A DNA stretch of 7,712 nt from Nitrospira sp. (lineage in GTDB: Bacteria > Nitrospirota > Nitrospiria > Nitrospirales > Nitrospiraceae), in contig JAJFBJ010000142.1 in NCBI GenBank assembly GCA_020697375.1, positions 1 through 7,712 on the forward strand, written 5' to 3'. Position numbers and translations under genes: made by a program. Position 1 is the stretch's first letter. Each line of letters begins with the position of its first letter. Shown in pieces: positions 1 to 5,752 of the stretch. Below the pieces are notes generated by a model. That model was not told where the DNA came from, did no database searches, and saw only the letters and a program-made list of their open reading frames with translations.

Positions 1-122
1 GGATGGGACTCTAATTTCTCCGGATGCCGCGCGATGGCCGTGACCTCATGGCCGCGATCCAACGCCTCCTTCAAAATGGCCGATCCGACAAACCCCGTGG
101 CGCCGATCAATGCGATCTTCAT
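1..122 (-). CDS. NAD(P)H-binding (NmrA/YwnB-like) protein, N-terminal part
   Basis: Only the first 40 codons are inside the window; the gene runs off the left edge. The protein begins [17 protein letters not shown], a textbook Rossmann start: a beta strand followed by the GATGFVGS glycine motif (residues 8-15) that binds the dinucleotide. A second strand follows with [13 protein letters not shown], where the Arg after the strand suggests NADP(H) preference. This pattern belongs to the atypical short-chain dehydrogenase 'NAD(P)H-binding' proteins, usually a little over 200 residues and often annotated as NAD-dependent epimerase or flavin reductase-like. The substrate is unknown. The ATG start is well supported by a near-perfect ribosome binding site. 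The decayed fragment at 1289-1470 appears to come from the same family, so the region held at least two paralogs. Confidence 0.85.
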   Translation of the reverse strand, partial: MKIALIGATGFVGSAILKEALDRGHEVTAIARHPEKLESH

Positions 123-358
123 CGCGCACCTCCTTTCCGCCAGTGAGACACCTCTGAGCGATGCGAGAACGCCGCTGGCGGACTTTTCCGCATCCTGCTA
201 GGTCCCCGATTCGTCCGCCGGCGCCTCATCGCTCTGCAACTTTGTTGCCGCGCTCATCGGAACAAATTACTTTTTGCGAGGTCGATAATTTCGTCGCCCC
301 GTCAGTTGAGCACCGCCTTGATCATGAAGAGACTGAAGCCGATCATCACGTTCACCTA
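123..358. other. Intergenic gap without a convincing gene
   Basis: The 236 bases between the TIP30-like gene and the left-edge gene hold no credible full-length gene. There are two short hairpin-capable sites. One is GCGGA-CTTT-TCCGC (178-191), the other GCAAC-TTT-GTTGC (236-248); neither is followed by a clear T run on the minus strand, so neither is called a terminator. An AT-richer patch at about 262-292 could contain the promoter of the left-edge gene, but I cannot name convincing -35 and -10 boxes. A 17-codon hydrophobic reading frame at 302-355 sits directly after the double stop of the upstream gene and is discussed as a finding. Confidence 0.5.
128..135 (-). promoter_or_regulatory. 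Strong Shine-Dalgarno for the left-edge gene
   Basis: On the minus strand this reads AAGGAGGT and lies five bases before the ATG at 122-120. It matches the 16S anti-Shine-Dalgarno very closely and fixes the start of the left-edge gene. Confidence 0.8.
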
Positions 359-1045
359 TTAGACCGCGCCAGGATCACTGCGCCGTCCGGCGGATGCTCG
401 GATTTCAGCCGACTCGATGATCCGCTTCCCGGCTCGATCTTCTCTCGCCGAAGCCACCAGCGCTTCCGCAACCGCAATTGCAGACACCGGCTTGTACTTC
501 TCCGGCATCAGGAAGGCCAGCCGTTCTGCGAGCTTCTCGGCAAGCCGGAACTCCGCGCGCTTCCCGAGAAGCAGCGATGGCCGAAGAATGGTATGGCTTC
601 TGAATGGAAGAGCGAGGATCGCTGCTTCCAACTCTCCCTTCACACGGTTGTAAAACAATCGCGAGCCGGCGTTCGCGCCCAATGCGCTCACCAACAGGAA
701 GTGGCGTGCGCCCTGCGCCAGAGCGGTGCGGGCGATCGCAAGTGGGTAGTCGAAATCGACTTTACGGAATTCCTGCCGGGAGCCTGCCTTACGAATGGTT
801 GTGCCGAGCGTGCAGACGATCTGATCAACCGCGAGCGCTTTTCCCTGGCGCTCGATCTGCTCGAAATCCAGGACGTGCGTCTCGAGCGTGGGGCGGTCGG
901 CTTCGCCGTCCGGCTTCACGGAGAGCGGGCGGCGCGTGAAAATCATGACGCGAGAAAAACCCGCGTCGTCCATGAGCAGGCGCAGACATTCGCTCCCGAC
1001 AAGGCCGGTCGCGCCGAACAGTGCAATGGATTTGTCCAGGCTCAT
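359..1045 (-). CDS. TIP30/HTATIP2-like atypical short-chain dehydrogenase
   Basis: A 228-residue cytosolic NAD(P)-binding oxidoreductase of the HTATIP2/TIP30 type (atypical SDR). The Rossmann motif GATGLVGS is at residues 11-18. After the second strand comes FTRRPL (36-41), with arginines suited to an NADP phosphate. The CTLGTT segment (78-83) lies at the end of a core strand. The SDR catalytic residues are visible as Ser120 (LLVSALGA), Tyr132 and Lys136 (FYNRVKGELE), and ILRPSLLLG (153-161) is the usual family block after the active site. Length is normal. It ends with adjacent TAA and TAG stops. The start has only a weak ribosome binding site, and another ATG (1047-1049) lies just upstream in a different frame. 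The physiological substrate is unknown. It lies downstream of the decayed stretch at 1169-1470. Confidence 0.85.
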   Translation of the reverse strand: MSLDKSIALFGATGLVGSECLRLLMDDAGFSRVMIFTRRPLSVKPDGEADRPTLETHVLDFEQIERQGKALAVDQIVCTLGTTIRKAGSRQEFRKVDFDYPLAIARTALAQGARHFLLVSALGANAGSRLFYNRVKGELEAAILALPFRSHTILRPSLLLGKRAEFRLAEKLAERLAFLMPEKYKPVSAIAVAEALVASAREDRAGKRIIESAEIRASAGRRSDPGAV

Positions 1046-1168
1046 TCATCGGTCTTTCGTCGAGAAGGTTTCTCCCATCCAATTCTCGGCCGCCGCCGAC
1101 TGCATCGTAAGACATGATCTCGATGCCCGGACGCTTTTCCGGCTCGGGTTCGACCCAGTTCGGATAGG

Positions 1169-1261
1169 CGCGCCGGCAGGTTGAATGTCCAACCGCTCGG
1201 GTACCTGTCCAACCTTTTCCGCCACGACGGCGACGTACTCGGCATAGAAACCACCTTCAGA
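1169..1261 (-). pseudogene. Fragment of a medium-chain dehydrogenase / quinone oxidoreductase
   Basis: Directly after a TAA stop (1262-1264), and in the same frame, the minus strand encodes SEGGFYAEYVAVVAEKVGQV followed by PERLDIQPAG. This matches the segment of zinc-type or quinone-oxidoreductase medium-chain dehydrogenases just before the cofactor domain, usually of the form GAYAEYVAVPA-x-KV-x-PvPe-x-LD-x-x-x-AgA. Only about 30 residues are recognisable. There is no start, no glycine-rich cofactor motif and no catalytic domain, so this is a remnant. Just downstream the resemblance stops and other frames take over. It abuts the NAD(P)H-binding remnant at 1289-1470. The assignment comes from remembered family patterns, not from an alignment. 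Confidence 0.5.
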
Positions 1262-1288
1262 TTATTCCAACTGTAGGAGTAGACCGGT

Positions 1289-1470
1289 CGGTTTCCAGTC
1301 TTTGGGAAACTCCGGAGTATCCACCGACTGGACTCCCGGCTTGACCTCCAGTTCGCCCGCGCCTCCCACCCGGAGGACCCGCCTGACACCGGCCTGCTTA
1401 CACCTTTGATGATAGCCTCTGTCCCCTTCGCCTGCTGATTGTAAATATTGGCGCGCCGCTCCTGAGTCAT
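1289..1470 (-). pseudogene. Frameshifted internal fragment of an NAD(P)H-binding protein
   Basis: The minus strand encodes ANIYNQQAKGTEAIIKGV in one frame (to 1399). It continues in the next frame as KQAGVRRVLRVGGAGELEV, then KPGVQSVDTPEFPKDWKP (to 1289). Together these match an internal block of YwnB/NmrA-like NAD(P)H-binding proteins, where YNQQ-x-KGT, AGV-x-R-x-L-x-VGGAG, LEV-x-PGVQLVDTP and EFPxEWK are typical. Restoring one base near 1398-1400 would rejoin the two frames. The glycine-rich N-terminus and the C-terminal third are absent. The fragment begins at the DUF302 stop codon (ATGA overlap) and ends near a new stop at 1262-1264. It is a remnant of a paralog of the left-edge gene, not a functional gene. 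Confidence 0.7.
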
Positions 1471-1868
1471 CCAGCCGCACGCTCGATCAATGACCCTACC
1501 CCTCCGATGTTTTTTAGCAAGTCGTCGGGAAGCCCATGGCGCTGCTTGAGATATTCCGGTGTATTGTACGAGAGCCAGACCTTCCCCTGAGCGTCTTCCC
1601 AGGCCAGAGCTTTTAACGGCAGATCGAGCGCGATGCTGGGCGTAGCGATCATGACAGGCGTGCCGGCTTTGGGATTGCCAAAGATCAGCAACTGCGTCTG
1701 CCGCATGCGGAGGCCGACCTTGGCGGCGTCGCCGGTAAAGTCGATGTGCGCAAACACCGTGAGCCCATGGGATTTCACGAGAGCATTCAGCCGTGCAATG
1801 GTCTTAGACACTGAATGCCTGCTGGGAACGTGGACCATGCCCTGTTCCGAACGAGCTGGAAGTGACAT
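1467..1868 (-). CDS. DUF302 domain protein
   Basis: A 133-residue soluble protein made of one DUF302 domain. The diagnostic pieces are VPSRHSVSKTIARL near residues 14-27, LTVFAHIDF at 36-44, the core LLIFGNPKAGTPVM at 60-73, and LPLKALAWEDAQGKVWLSYN at 83-102, with HGLPDDLLKNIGGVGSLIE near the end. Length and end points are normal for single-domain members. The biochemical role of DUF302 is not established; these small alpha/beta proteins occur in many bacteria. The start is supported by GGAGG about six bases before the ATG. The gene lies only 30 bases after the HdeD-like gene, so the two are probably co-transcribed. Its TGA stop overlaps an ATG that opens the decayed fragment downstream. Confidence 0.9.
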   Translation of the reverse strand: MSLPARSEQGMVHVPSRHSVSKTIARLNALVKSHGLTVFAHIDFTGDAAKVGLRMRQTQLLIFGNPKAGTPVMIATPSIALDLPLKALAWEDAQGKVWLSYNTPEYLKQRHGLPDDLLKNIGGVGSLIERAAG

Positions 1869-1898
1869 CGCTTTCCTCCACGCGAATAGCTGCAGCTC

Positions 1899-2513
1899 TC
1901 ATGATACCTCTGCATGTTCGCCGATAGGCCGGGTCCCCTGATGCATTGCCGGATGATCCGTGGGGCGGCCGGCACGCGCCGCCAACGCCAGCATGATCCA
2001 TCCCCAGCCGTGAAAGATCATATCGATGCCGATGCACATGCCGATGAACCAGAGACCGGACTCCGGCCATTCCATTCCCAGCAGAAGGCCCAGGAAGAGG
2101 CTGACAATGCCGCCCAGGAGTGTCCATCCCCAGTTCGGGAAGCGCATGGAGAAAGCTGTGACGATGCGGAACAGGCCCCCGACTAGGAAGAAGGCCGCCA
2201 GCAGGAGCGTCAAGGTCAGGGCGCCGACTGCCGGGTGTGTGACCAGCAACAGGCCGACCACCAGATCCAACAGCCCGGCAAGCAGATGGAGAAAGAATCC
2301 CTTCGACTGCCTGGTTCGGAACGCTTGGACAGCTTGGAAGATGCCGCTGATAATGAACAGAACGCCAAAGAACAGCATGGAGACGATTGTGACGGCCACA
2401 GCGGCCCCGAGCGCGACCATGCCGAGCAAGACGAGAACGATGCCGAGGGCAAGGAACCACTTCCAAAGGCGTTGTTCGTCTTCAATTTTGTCGGCCCATA
2501 TCGAGGGAATCAT
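1899..2513 (-). CDS. HdeD family (DUF308) six-helix membrane protein
   Basis: A 204-residue integral inner-membrane protein with six hydrophobic segments at roughly 19-39, 42-65, 73-92, 97-121, 128-147 and 153-179. The layout is the HdeD/DUF308 repeat of paired helices: a short amphipathic start (EDEQRLWKWF), then helices containing GIVLVLLG and FGVLFIISGIFQAVQAF, a basic RTRQSKGF loop, and LLDLVVGLLLVTHPAVGA. E. coli HdeD belongs to an acid-resistance island, but most DUF308 proteins have no tested function, so acid or general stress protection here is an inference. The C-terminal 25 residues after the last helix are hydrophilic and His-rich. The start has a G-rich but imperfect ribosome binding site (AAAGGGG). 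It is followed after 30 bases by the DUF302 gene. Confidence 0.85.
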   Translation of the reverse strand: MIPSIWADKIEDEQRLWKWFLALGIVLVLLGMVALGAAVAVTIVSMLFFGVLFIISGIFQAVQAFRTRQSKGFFLHLLAGLLDLVVGLLLVTHPAVGALTLTLLLAAFFLVGGLFRIVTAFSMRFPNWGWTLLGGIVSLFLGLLLGMEWPESGLWFIGMCIGIDMIFHGWGWIMLALAARAGRPTDHPAMHQGTRPIGEHAEVS

Positions 2514-2609
2514 GTTGCTCGCCCCTTTCTACAACCAAGTCATCGTGTAATGCTCCATCATCGGGTATGACGTGCATATTCAATCTCGCGCGCCAGTTGG
2601 CTTCGATGT

Positions 2610-3410
2610 CTACTCTCCGTGTTTCTGACCGGGAGGGACCGCCACGTCGGCCACCTGGTTGTCTCCATCGAGCAGTAACACGATTTTTTCTCCCTTAGGC
2701 AGGGCAGCCATTCTTTTGCGCATCGAAGGTCTGACCTCGAAATGCTGCTCTTGGCCTTCGCGGGTACGTATGGTAATGCGATTCTCCTGCAATGGAGTGA
2801 TCACGGTGCCGAGGATTCTTTGCTGAGCGCCTTTTATAGGAGATTTCTTTTCCGGCACTTGGCCGGCTCGCTCCGCCGCTTGTTGGCTCGCGAAGTTCAC
2901 ATCCACGATCTGATTGGTTTCATCCACCATAAAGACCGCATCCACGCCGACGGGGATCGATGCCATCTTGCTGCGCGCTTGGGTGCGAATCCGATAACTC
3001 GTTTCTTTTCCGTCCTCGGTACGGATCAATGTCCTATCATGGCCGATCACCAGCGGCTGGGCGATCTGCCCTTTCAGTATCTGATGGTCGGTATGTCCCA
3101 CCGGCTGTCCCGATTTATCCAACAGGTGATAGTCTACGAGCAGGTTTTGATCGTTCAGGGTCAACTCGATGACATCGCCGATTTTGATTTCAGGGAACCC
3201 CTTCTCTCTTGCCGCCTTCATCGGGATGAAACGAGGCGTCATCTCGCCGGTGTCGAGTTGGTATTGTTCACCTTTGATTTGCTCGACCGTACCCCTGACG
3301 TGACGTTGGCCTTGTAATGTCGGCGCCTCGCTTTCGCCCGCAGCGGCTATGGCGCCAAGGAACATAGTGAGCGCGACTCCTGCAATCGCCGTCCAATGTT
3401 GTCTCGTCAT
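2610..3410 (-). CDS. Secreted protein with three diverged 60-residue repeats
   Basis: A 266-residue exported protein that I do not recognise as a named family. Residues 1-24 form a signal peptide: a short basic start, hydrophobic core IAGVALTMFLGAIAAA, and likely cleavage after an Ala near 22-24. There is no lipobox cysteine, so a soluble periplasmic protein is expected. The mature part is three related beta-rich units at about 37-97, 112-174 and 199-259. Each has a short strand pair, a helix-like basic stretch (KAAREKGF, QARSKMASIP, SMRKRMAALP), a strand, and a closing D-x-N-x-[LV]-x-D. The third is closest to the second, sharing IRT, R-x-x-[KR]MA-[AS]-[IL]P and [DE]-x-[TD]NQ[IV]-x-DV. It has no cysteines, zinc motif or catalytic motif. 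The start has a strong AAAGGAGG ribosome binding site. It lies 168 bases after the aldehyde dehydrogenase gene and may be a separate unit. Confidence 0.8.
   Translation of the reverse strand: MTRQHWTAIAGVALTMFLGAIAAAGESEAPTLQGQRHVRGTVEQIKGEQYQLDTGEMTPRFIPMKAAREKGFPEIKIGDVIELTLNDQNLLVDYHLLDKSGQPVGHTDHQILKGQIAQPLVIGHDRTLIRTEDGKETSYRIRTQARSKMASIPVGVDAVFMVDETNQIVDVNFASQQAAERAGQVPEKKSPIKGAQQRILGTVITPLQENRITIRTREGQEQHFEVRPSMRKRMAALPKGEKIVLLLDGDNQVADVAVPPGQKHGE
2634..3302 (-). repeat. Three coding repeats in the secreted protein
   Basis: Three protein-level repeat units correspond to about 3302-3120, 3077-2889 and 2816-2634. They are recognisable in the translation but have diverged in DNA, so this is an old triplication and not a recent tandem repeat. 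Linkers of about 14 and 24 residues separate the units; the second linker is charged and Gln/Lys-rich. Confidence 0.6.
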
Positions 3411-3520
3411 GACAGGCCTCCTTTGATCGGAAACAATGGTGTGTCTCTCTCGATCGCGACATCTGCTTCGTTCAGTTCAACGGTGATCAGGGCTCCGGAA
3501 TCCCGTGGGTCTGGAAGGCC

Positions 3521-3571
3521 TGTTCCCGCCAGCGGACATGCTTCTCGCATCACAGGCCGGCGGCGGGAACA
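3521..3571. repeat. Inverted repeat with a nested hairpin after the aldehyde dehydrogenase gene
   Basis: TGTTCCCGCC (3521-3530) and GGCGGGAACA (3562-3571) are perfect 10-base complementary arms separated by 31 bases. Inside the loop ATGC (3538-3541) pairs with GCAT (3547-3550) around TTCTC. The outer arm begins seven bases after the aldehyde dehydrogenase stop on the minus strand. There is no T run, so it is not a standard intrinsic terminator. It could protect the mRNA 3' end, act in termination with Rho, or be chance. Confidence 0.4.
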
Positions 3572-3578
3572 CCAATGC

Positions 3579-5069
3579 TCAAAACGGATACTGCCGCGGG
3601 CGGTGCTGCACAGTGATCCATTGATCGGTCGTAAACTCGTCGATGATCCAGTCGCCACCGAACCGTCCGAGACCGCTATTCTTCTCGCCACCGAACGGAT
3701 TGTTCGCGAGATCAGTGACCGGTTGATCGTTGACGTGGGTCATGCCGGCCTCCATTTGTAGAGCAAACGCGAGCCCGCGATTTTCATCCCGTGTGATGAC
3801 GGACCCGGTCAGGCCGGCATCGGTGTCGTTGGCGACCCGCAAGGCTTCGGCTTCATCCTGCACTCTGATGATGGGAGCGACGGGACCGAAGATTTCTTCC
3901 CGCGCGATGGTCATCTTCATCGTGACAGCGGTGAAAATATGCGGCGGAATCACTAACCCCTTTGGCGCTCCACCCAGCATCTCCTTGGCTCCCTCTTTGC
4001 GGGCAGATTCGATGAGGGTCATGATTCCCTTGAACTGCTGCTGGTTGATGATAGGGCCGATGATCGTCTTCGGGTCCTTAGGGTCGCCCACCTTCAACCG
4101 CTTCACCCGCTCGACGTACCGATGCACAAACTCATCGTGAATGTCTTGATGCACAATGATGCGGTTGGCAATCATGCAAATCTGTCCCTGGTTGATGAAT
4201 TTTCCGAACACGGCGGCATTGACCGCCACATCCATGTCCGCGTCGTCCAGGATCACCAACGGTCCGTTGCCTCCCAGTTCGAGCGCGACCTTCTTGATGA
4301 CGGGACTCTTCATGCTATTGAGGCCGATCGTTCTGCCGACGGCGGTCGAGCCGGTGAACGAATTCAAGCGCGGGATGGGGTGTAAGGCGAACGGGGCCCC
4401 GATCTCCGAACCGGAGCCGACCACGACATTGAAGACTCCGGCCGGTAAACCGGCTTCTTCATAAATCTTCGCCAGCATGAGGCCGCCTGTAACGGGTGTA
4501 TCGCTGGAAGGTTTTAGGACCACCGCGTTGCCTACGGCCACGGCGGGCGCCACGGAGCGGTTCGAAAGATGCATGGCAAAGTCCCACGGCCCGATAACCG
4601 CAATGACGCCTAGAGGTTTCTTGTACACCCGGCATTCCTTCCCCGGAATGTTGCCCGGCATGATATGGCCGATGACACGGTAGGGAGCGGCCATCGCCTG
4701 TTCCATAACATCCAGCACCGCCTGCCATTCGATTTCCGCTTTCATGCGGACGCTCCCGGACTCACGAATCGACCACTCGCAAATTTCGTCTTTGCGCGCC
4801 TTGACGATGTCGTAGGCATGACGAAGGACTTGAGCCCTCTCACCAGGAGACAGGGCCGCCCATGCTGGTTGAGCCTTCTTGGCGGATTCAAACGCACGAT
4901 TGAGATCGTCTTCGCTGGCGCCGGGTATGTCGGCAAGGACCGTGCCGTCATAGGGATCGGTCACTCGCACCACATGAGAAGAGTGACCCGCTTCCCATCG
5001 CCCATCGATATACAACTTGTCATACCCCCTGTAGTGAGCCGGTGATGGATTGTCATGAGGCCTGTTCAT
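3579..5069 (-). CDS. Aldehyde dehydrogenase (benzaldehyde/vanillin dehydrogenase type)
   Basis: A 496-residue NAD(P)-dependent aldehyde dehydrogenase, full length for the superfamily, oxidising an aldehyde to the acid in the cytosol. Landmarks: cofactor-site Lys186 (VVLKPSSDTP), the FTGSTAVG turn (238-245), general base Glu264 (ELGGNGP), catalytic Cys298 (NQGQICMIANR), Glu392 in EEIFGP, and the NPFGGEKNSGLGRFGG block (457-472). The CMIANRIIVH and HVNDQP pieces, plus the ending RPRQYPF, resemble benzaldehyde/vanillin dehydrogenases such as YfmT. Downstream of the aryl-alcohol dehydrogenase, an aromatic aldehyde is the likely substrate; this is inference. Oddity: the usual PWNFP reads PWDFA, so the Asn that helps form the oxyanion hole is Asp163 (codon GAC). 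The start ATG has GGAAAGG nine bases upstream. It follows the secreted protein gene after 84 bases. Confidence 0.93.
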   Translation of the reverse strand: MNRPHDNPSPAHYRGYDKLYIDGRWEAGHSSHVVRVTDPYDGTVLADIPGASEDDLNRAFESAKKAQPAWAALSPGERAQVLRHAYDIVKARKDEICEWSIRESGSVRMKAEIEWQAVLDVMEQAMAAPYRVIGHIMPGNIPGKECRVYKKPLGVIAVIGPWDFAMHLSNRSVAPAVAVGNAVVLKPSSDTPVTGGLMLAKIYEEAGLPAGVFNVVVGSGSEIGAPFALHPIPRLNSFTGSTAVGRTIGLNSMKSPVIKKVALELGGNGPLVILDDADMDVAVNAAVFGKFINQGQICMIANRIIVHQDIHDEFVHRYVERVKRLKVGDPKDPKTIIGPIINQQQFKGIMTLIESARKEGAKEMLGGAPKGLVIPPHIFTAVTMKMTIAREEIFGPVAPIIRVQDEAEALRVANDTDAGLTGSVITRDENRGLAFALQMEAGMTHVNDQPVTDLANNPFGGEKNSGLGRFGGDWIIDEFTTDQWITVQHRPRQYPF

Positions 5070-5153
5070 GTGAATGAACCTTTCCTTTCACGGCGAGGAG
5101 AGCATGCATAGCCGAATCAGCGAAGACCAGGGAAGCGGAACAAGCGCCGAGCC

Positions 5154-5678
5154 CTACGGCAATGAATAGGTCATCCCAGGCCATGCGGCATACCCGTAAA
5201 TCCGGCCCTCTGCGGTTTTTTCGATATTGATCCCGCCTACGAACGGCGTCGTCCCCGTGATACCTTTGAATGCGCCTCGTCCCCAGGAAAAGGTGAATTC
5301 TCCCTTGCACTCATCCTTTTTTCCGACACATCGCATTTCTCCATACGCGATGTCCTTGCCTTCGTGGGCGCTCATCATGCAGAGGGCGCTCTGCCGTTCC
5401 TCGCTGTTTTCACTCAGACGGACGGTGGCCTGACAGTCGATTTTTGCCGCATGAATCCTCGTATGGGCGGCTCCATCAGGATGCCGAATGAACATCGTCC
5501 CATTGATCATGCCTCTGAAGATTCTCTCCCCGTCTCCGAGATCCTCAATGATTCCGTTGCCGTTCCAGCTCGCGGTCGCCTCGCCCGCTTCGATGGTCTT
5601 GGCCTCGGCGCTGCCGAAGAATCCCACGCTCATAATGAGCAGGGTGGCGGTCGGTAGGATGGATTGTCTGAGTTGCAT
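5154..5678 (-). CDS. Small secreted four-cysteine protein, unknown function
   Basis: A 174-residue exported protein that I do not recognise. From the chosen start it opens MQLRQSILPTATLLIMSVGF and ends its signal peptide at FGSAEA, with cleavage expected after residue 26. The mature protein of about 148 residues has four cysteines (82, 100, 117, 124), an even number that would allow two disulfides in the periplasm. It is rich in Gly and aromatic residues, with many short strands. The stretch GEFTFSWGRGAFKGITGT (126-143) recalls eight-stranded barrel proteins such as the allene oxide cyclase-like group, but that is only a resemblance. A longer frame begins with GTG at 5756, overlapping the alcohol dehydrogenase stop (GTGA); it would bury the signal peptide behind 26 polar residues, so I reject it. 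It sits between the alcohol and aldehyde dehydrogenases and is probably co-transcribed. Confidence 0.75.
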   Translation of the reverse strand: MQLRQSILPTATLLIMSVGFFGSAEAKTIEAGEATASWNGNGIIEDLGDGERIFRGMINGTMFIRHPDGAAHTRIHAAKIDCQATVRLSENSEERQSALCMMSAHEGKDIAYGEMRCVGKKDECKGEFTFSWGRGAFKGITGTTPFVGGINIEKTAEGRIYGYAAWPGMTYSLP

Positions 5679-5683
5679 GGTCT

Positions 5684-5690
5684 CTCCCTT
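5684..5690 (-). promoter_or_regulatory. Ribosome binding site deciding the secreted protein start
   Basis: The minus strand reads AAGGGAG five bases before the ATG at 5678-5676. It supports that start over the GTG at 5756, and over an in-frame ATG at 5693-5691, which lies immediately upstream of this site and has no comparable site of its own. Confidence 0.6.
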
Positions 5691-5752
5691 CATATTCAGG
5701 ACCGTCAGGCAGCGGCAATCTTCGCCGCCAAGCTCGCGTTTCAATTTGGCTG

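Noticed and set aside
161..1117. 318-codon open frame on the plus strand opposite the TIP30-like gene
   Set aside because: It is rich in Arg, His and Pro with no domain pattern, and the minus strand carries clear SDR motifs over the same bases. It is an antisense shadow of a GC-rich gene.
1804..2466. 220-codon alternative minus-strand frame across the HdeD-like and DUF302 genes
   Set aside because: Its translation is Arg/Pro/His-rich without family motifs, while the overlapping frames encode clear DUF308 and DUF302 proteins with ribosome binding sites and normal lengths.
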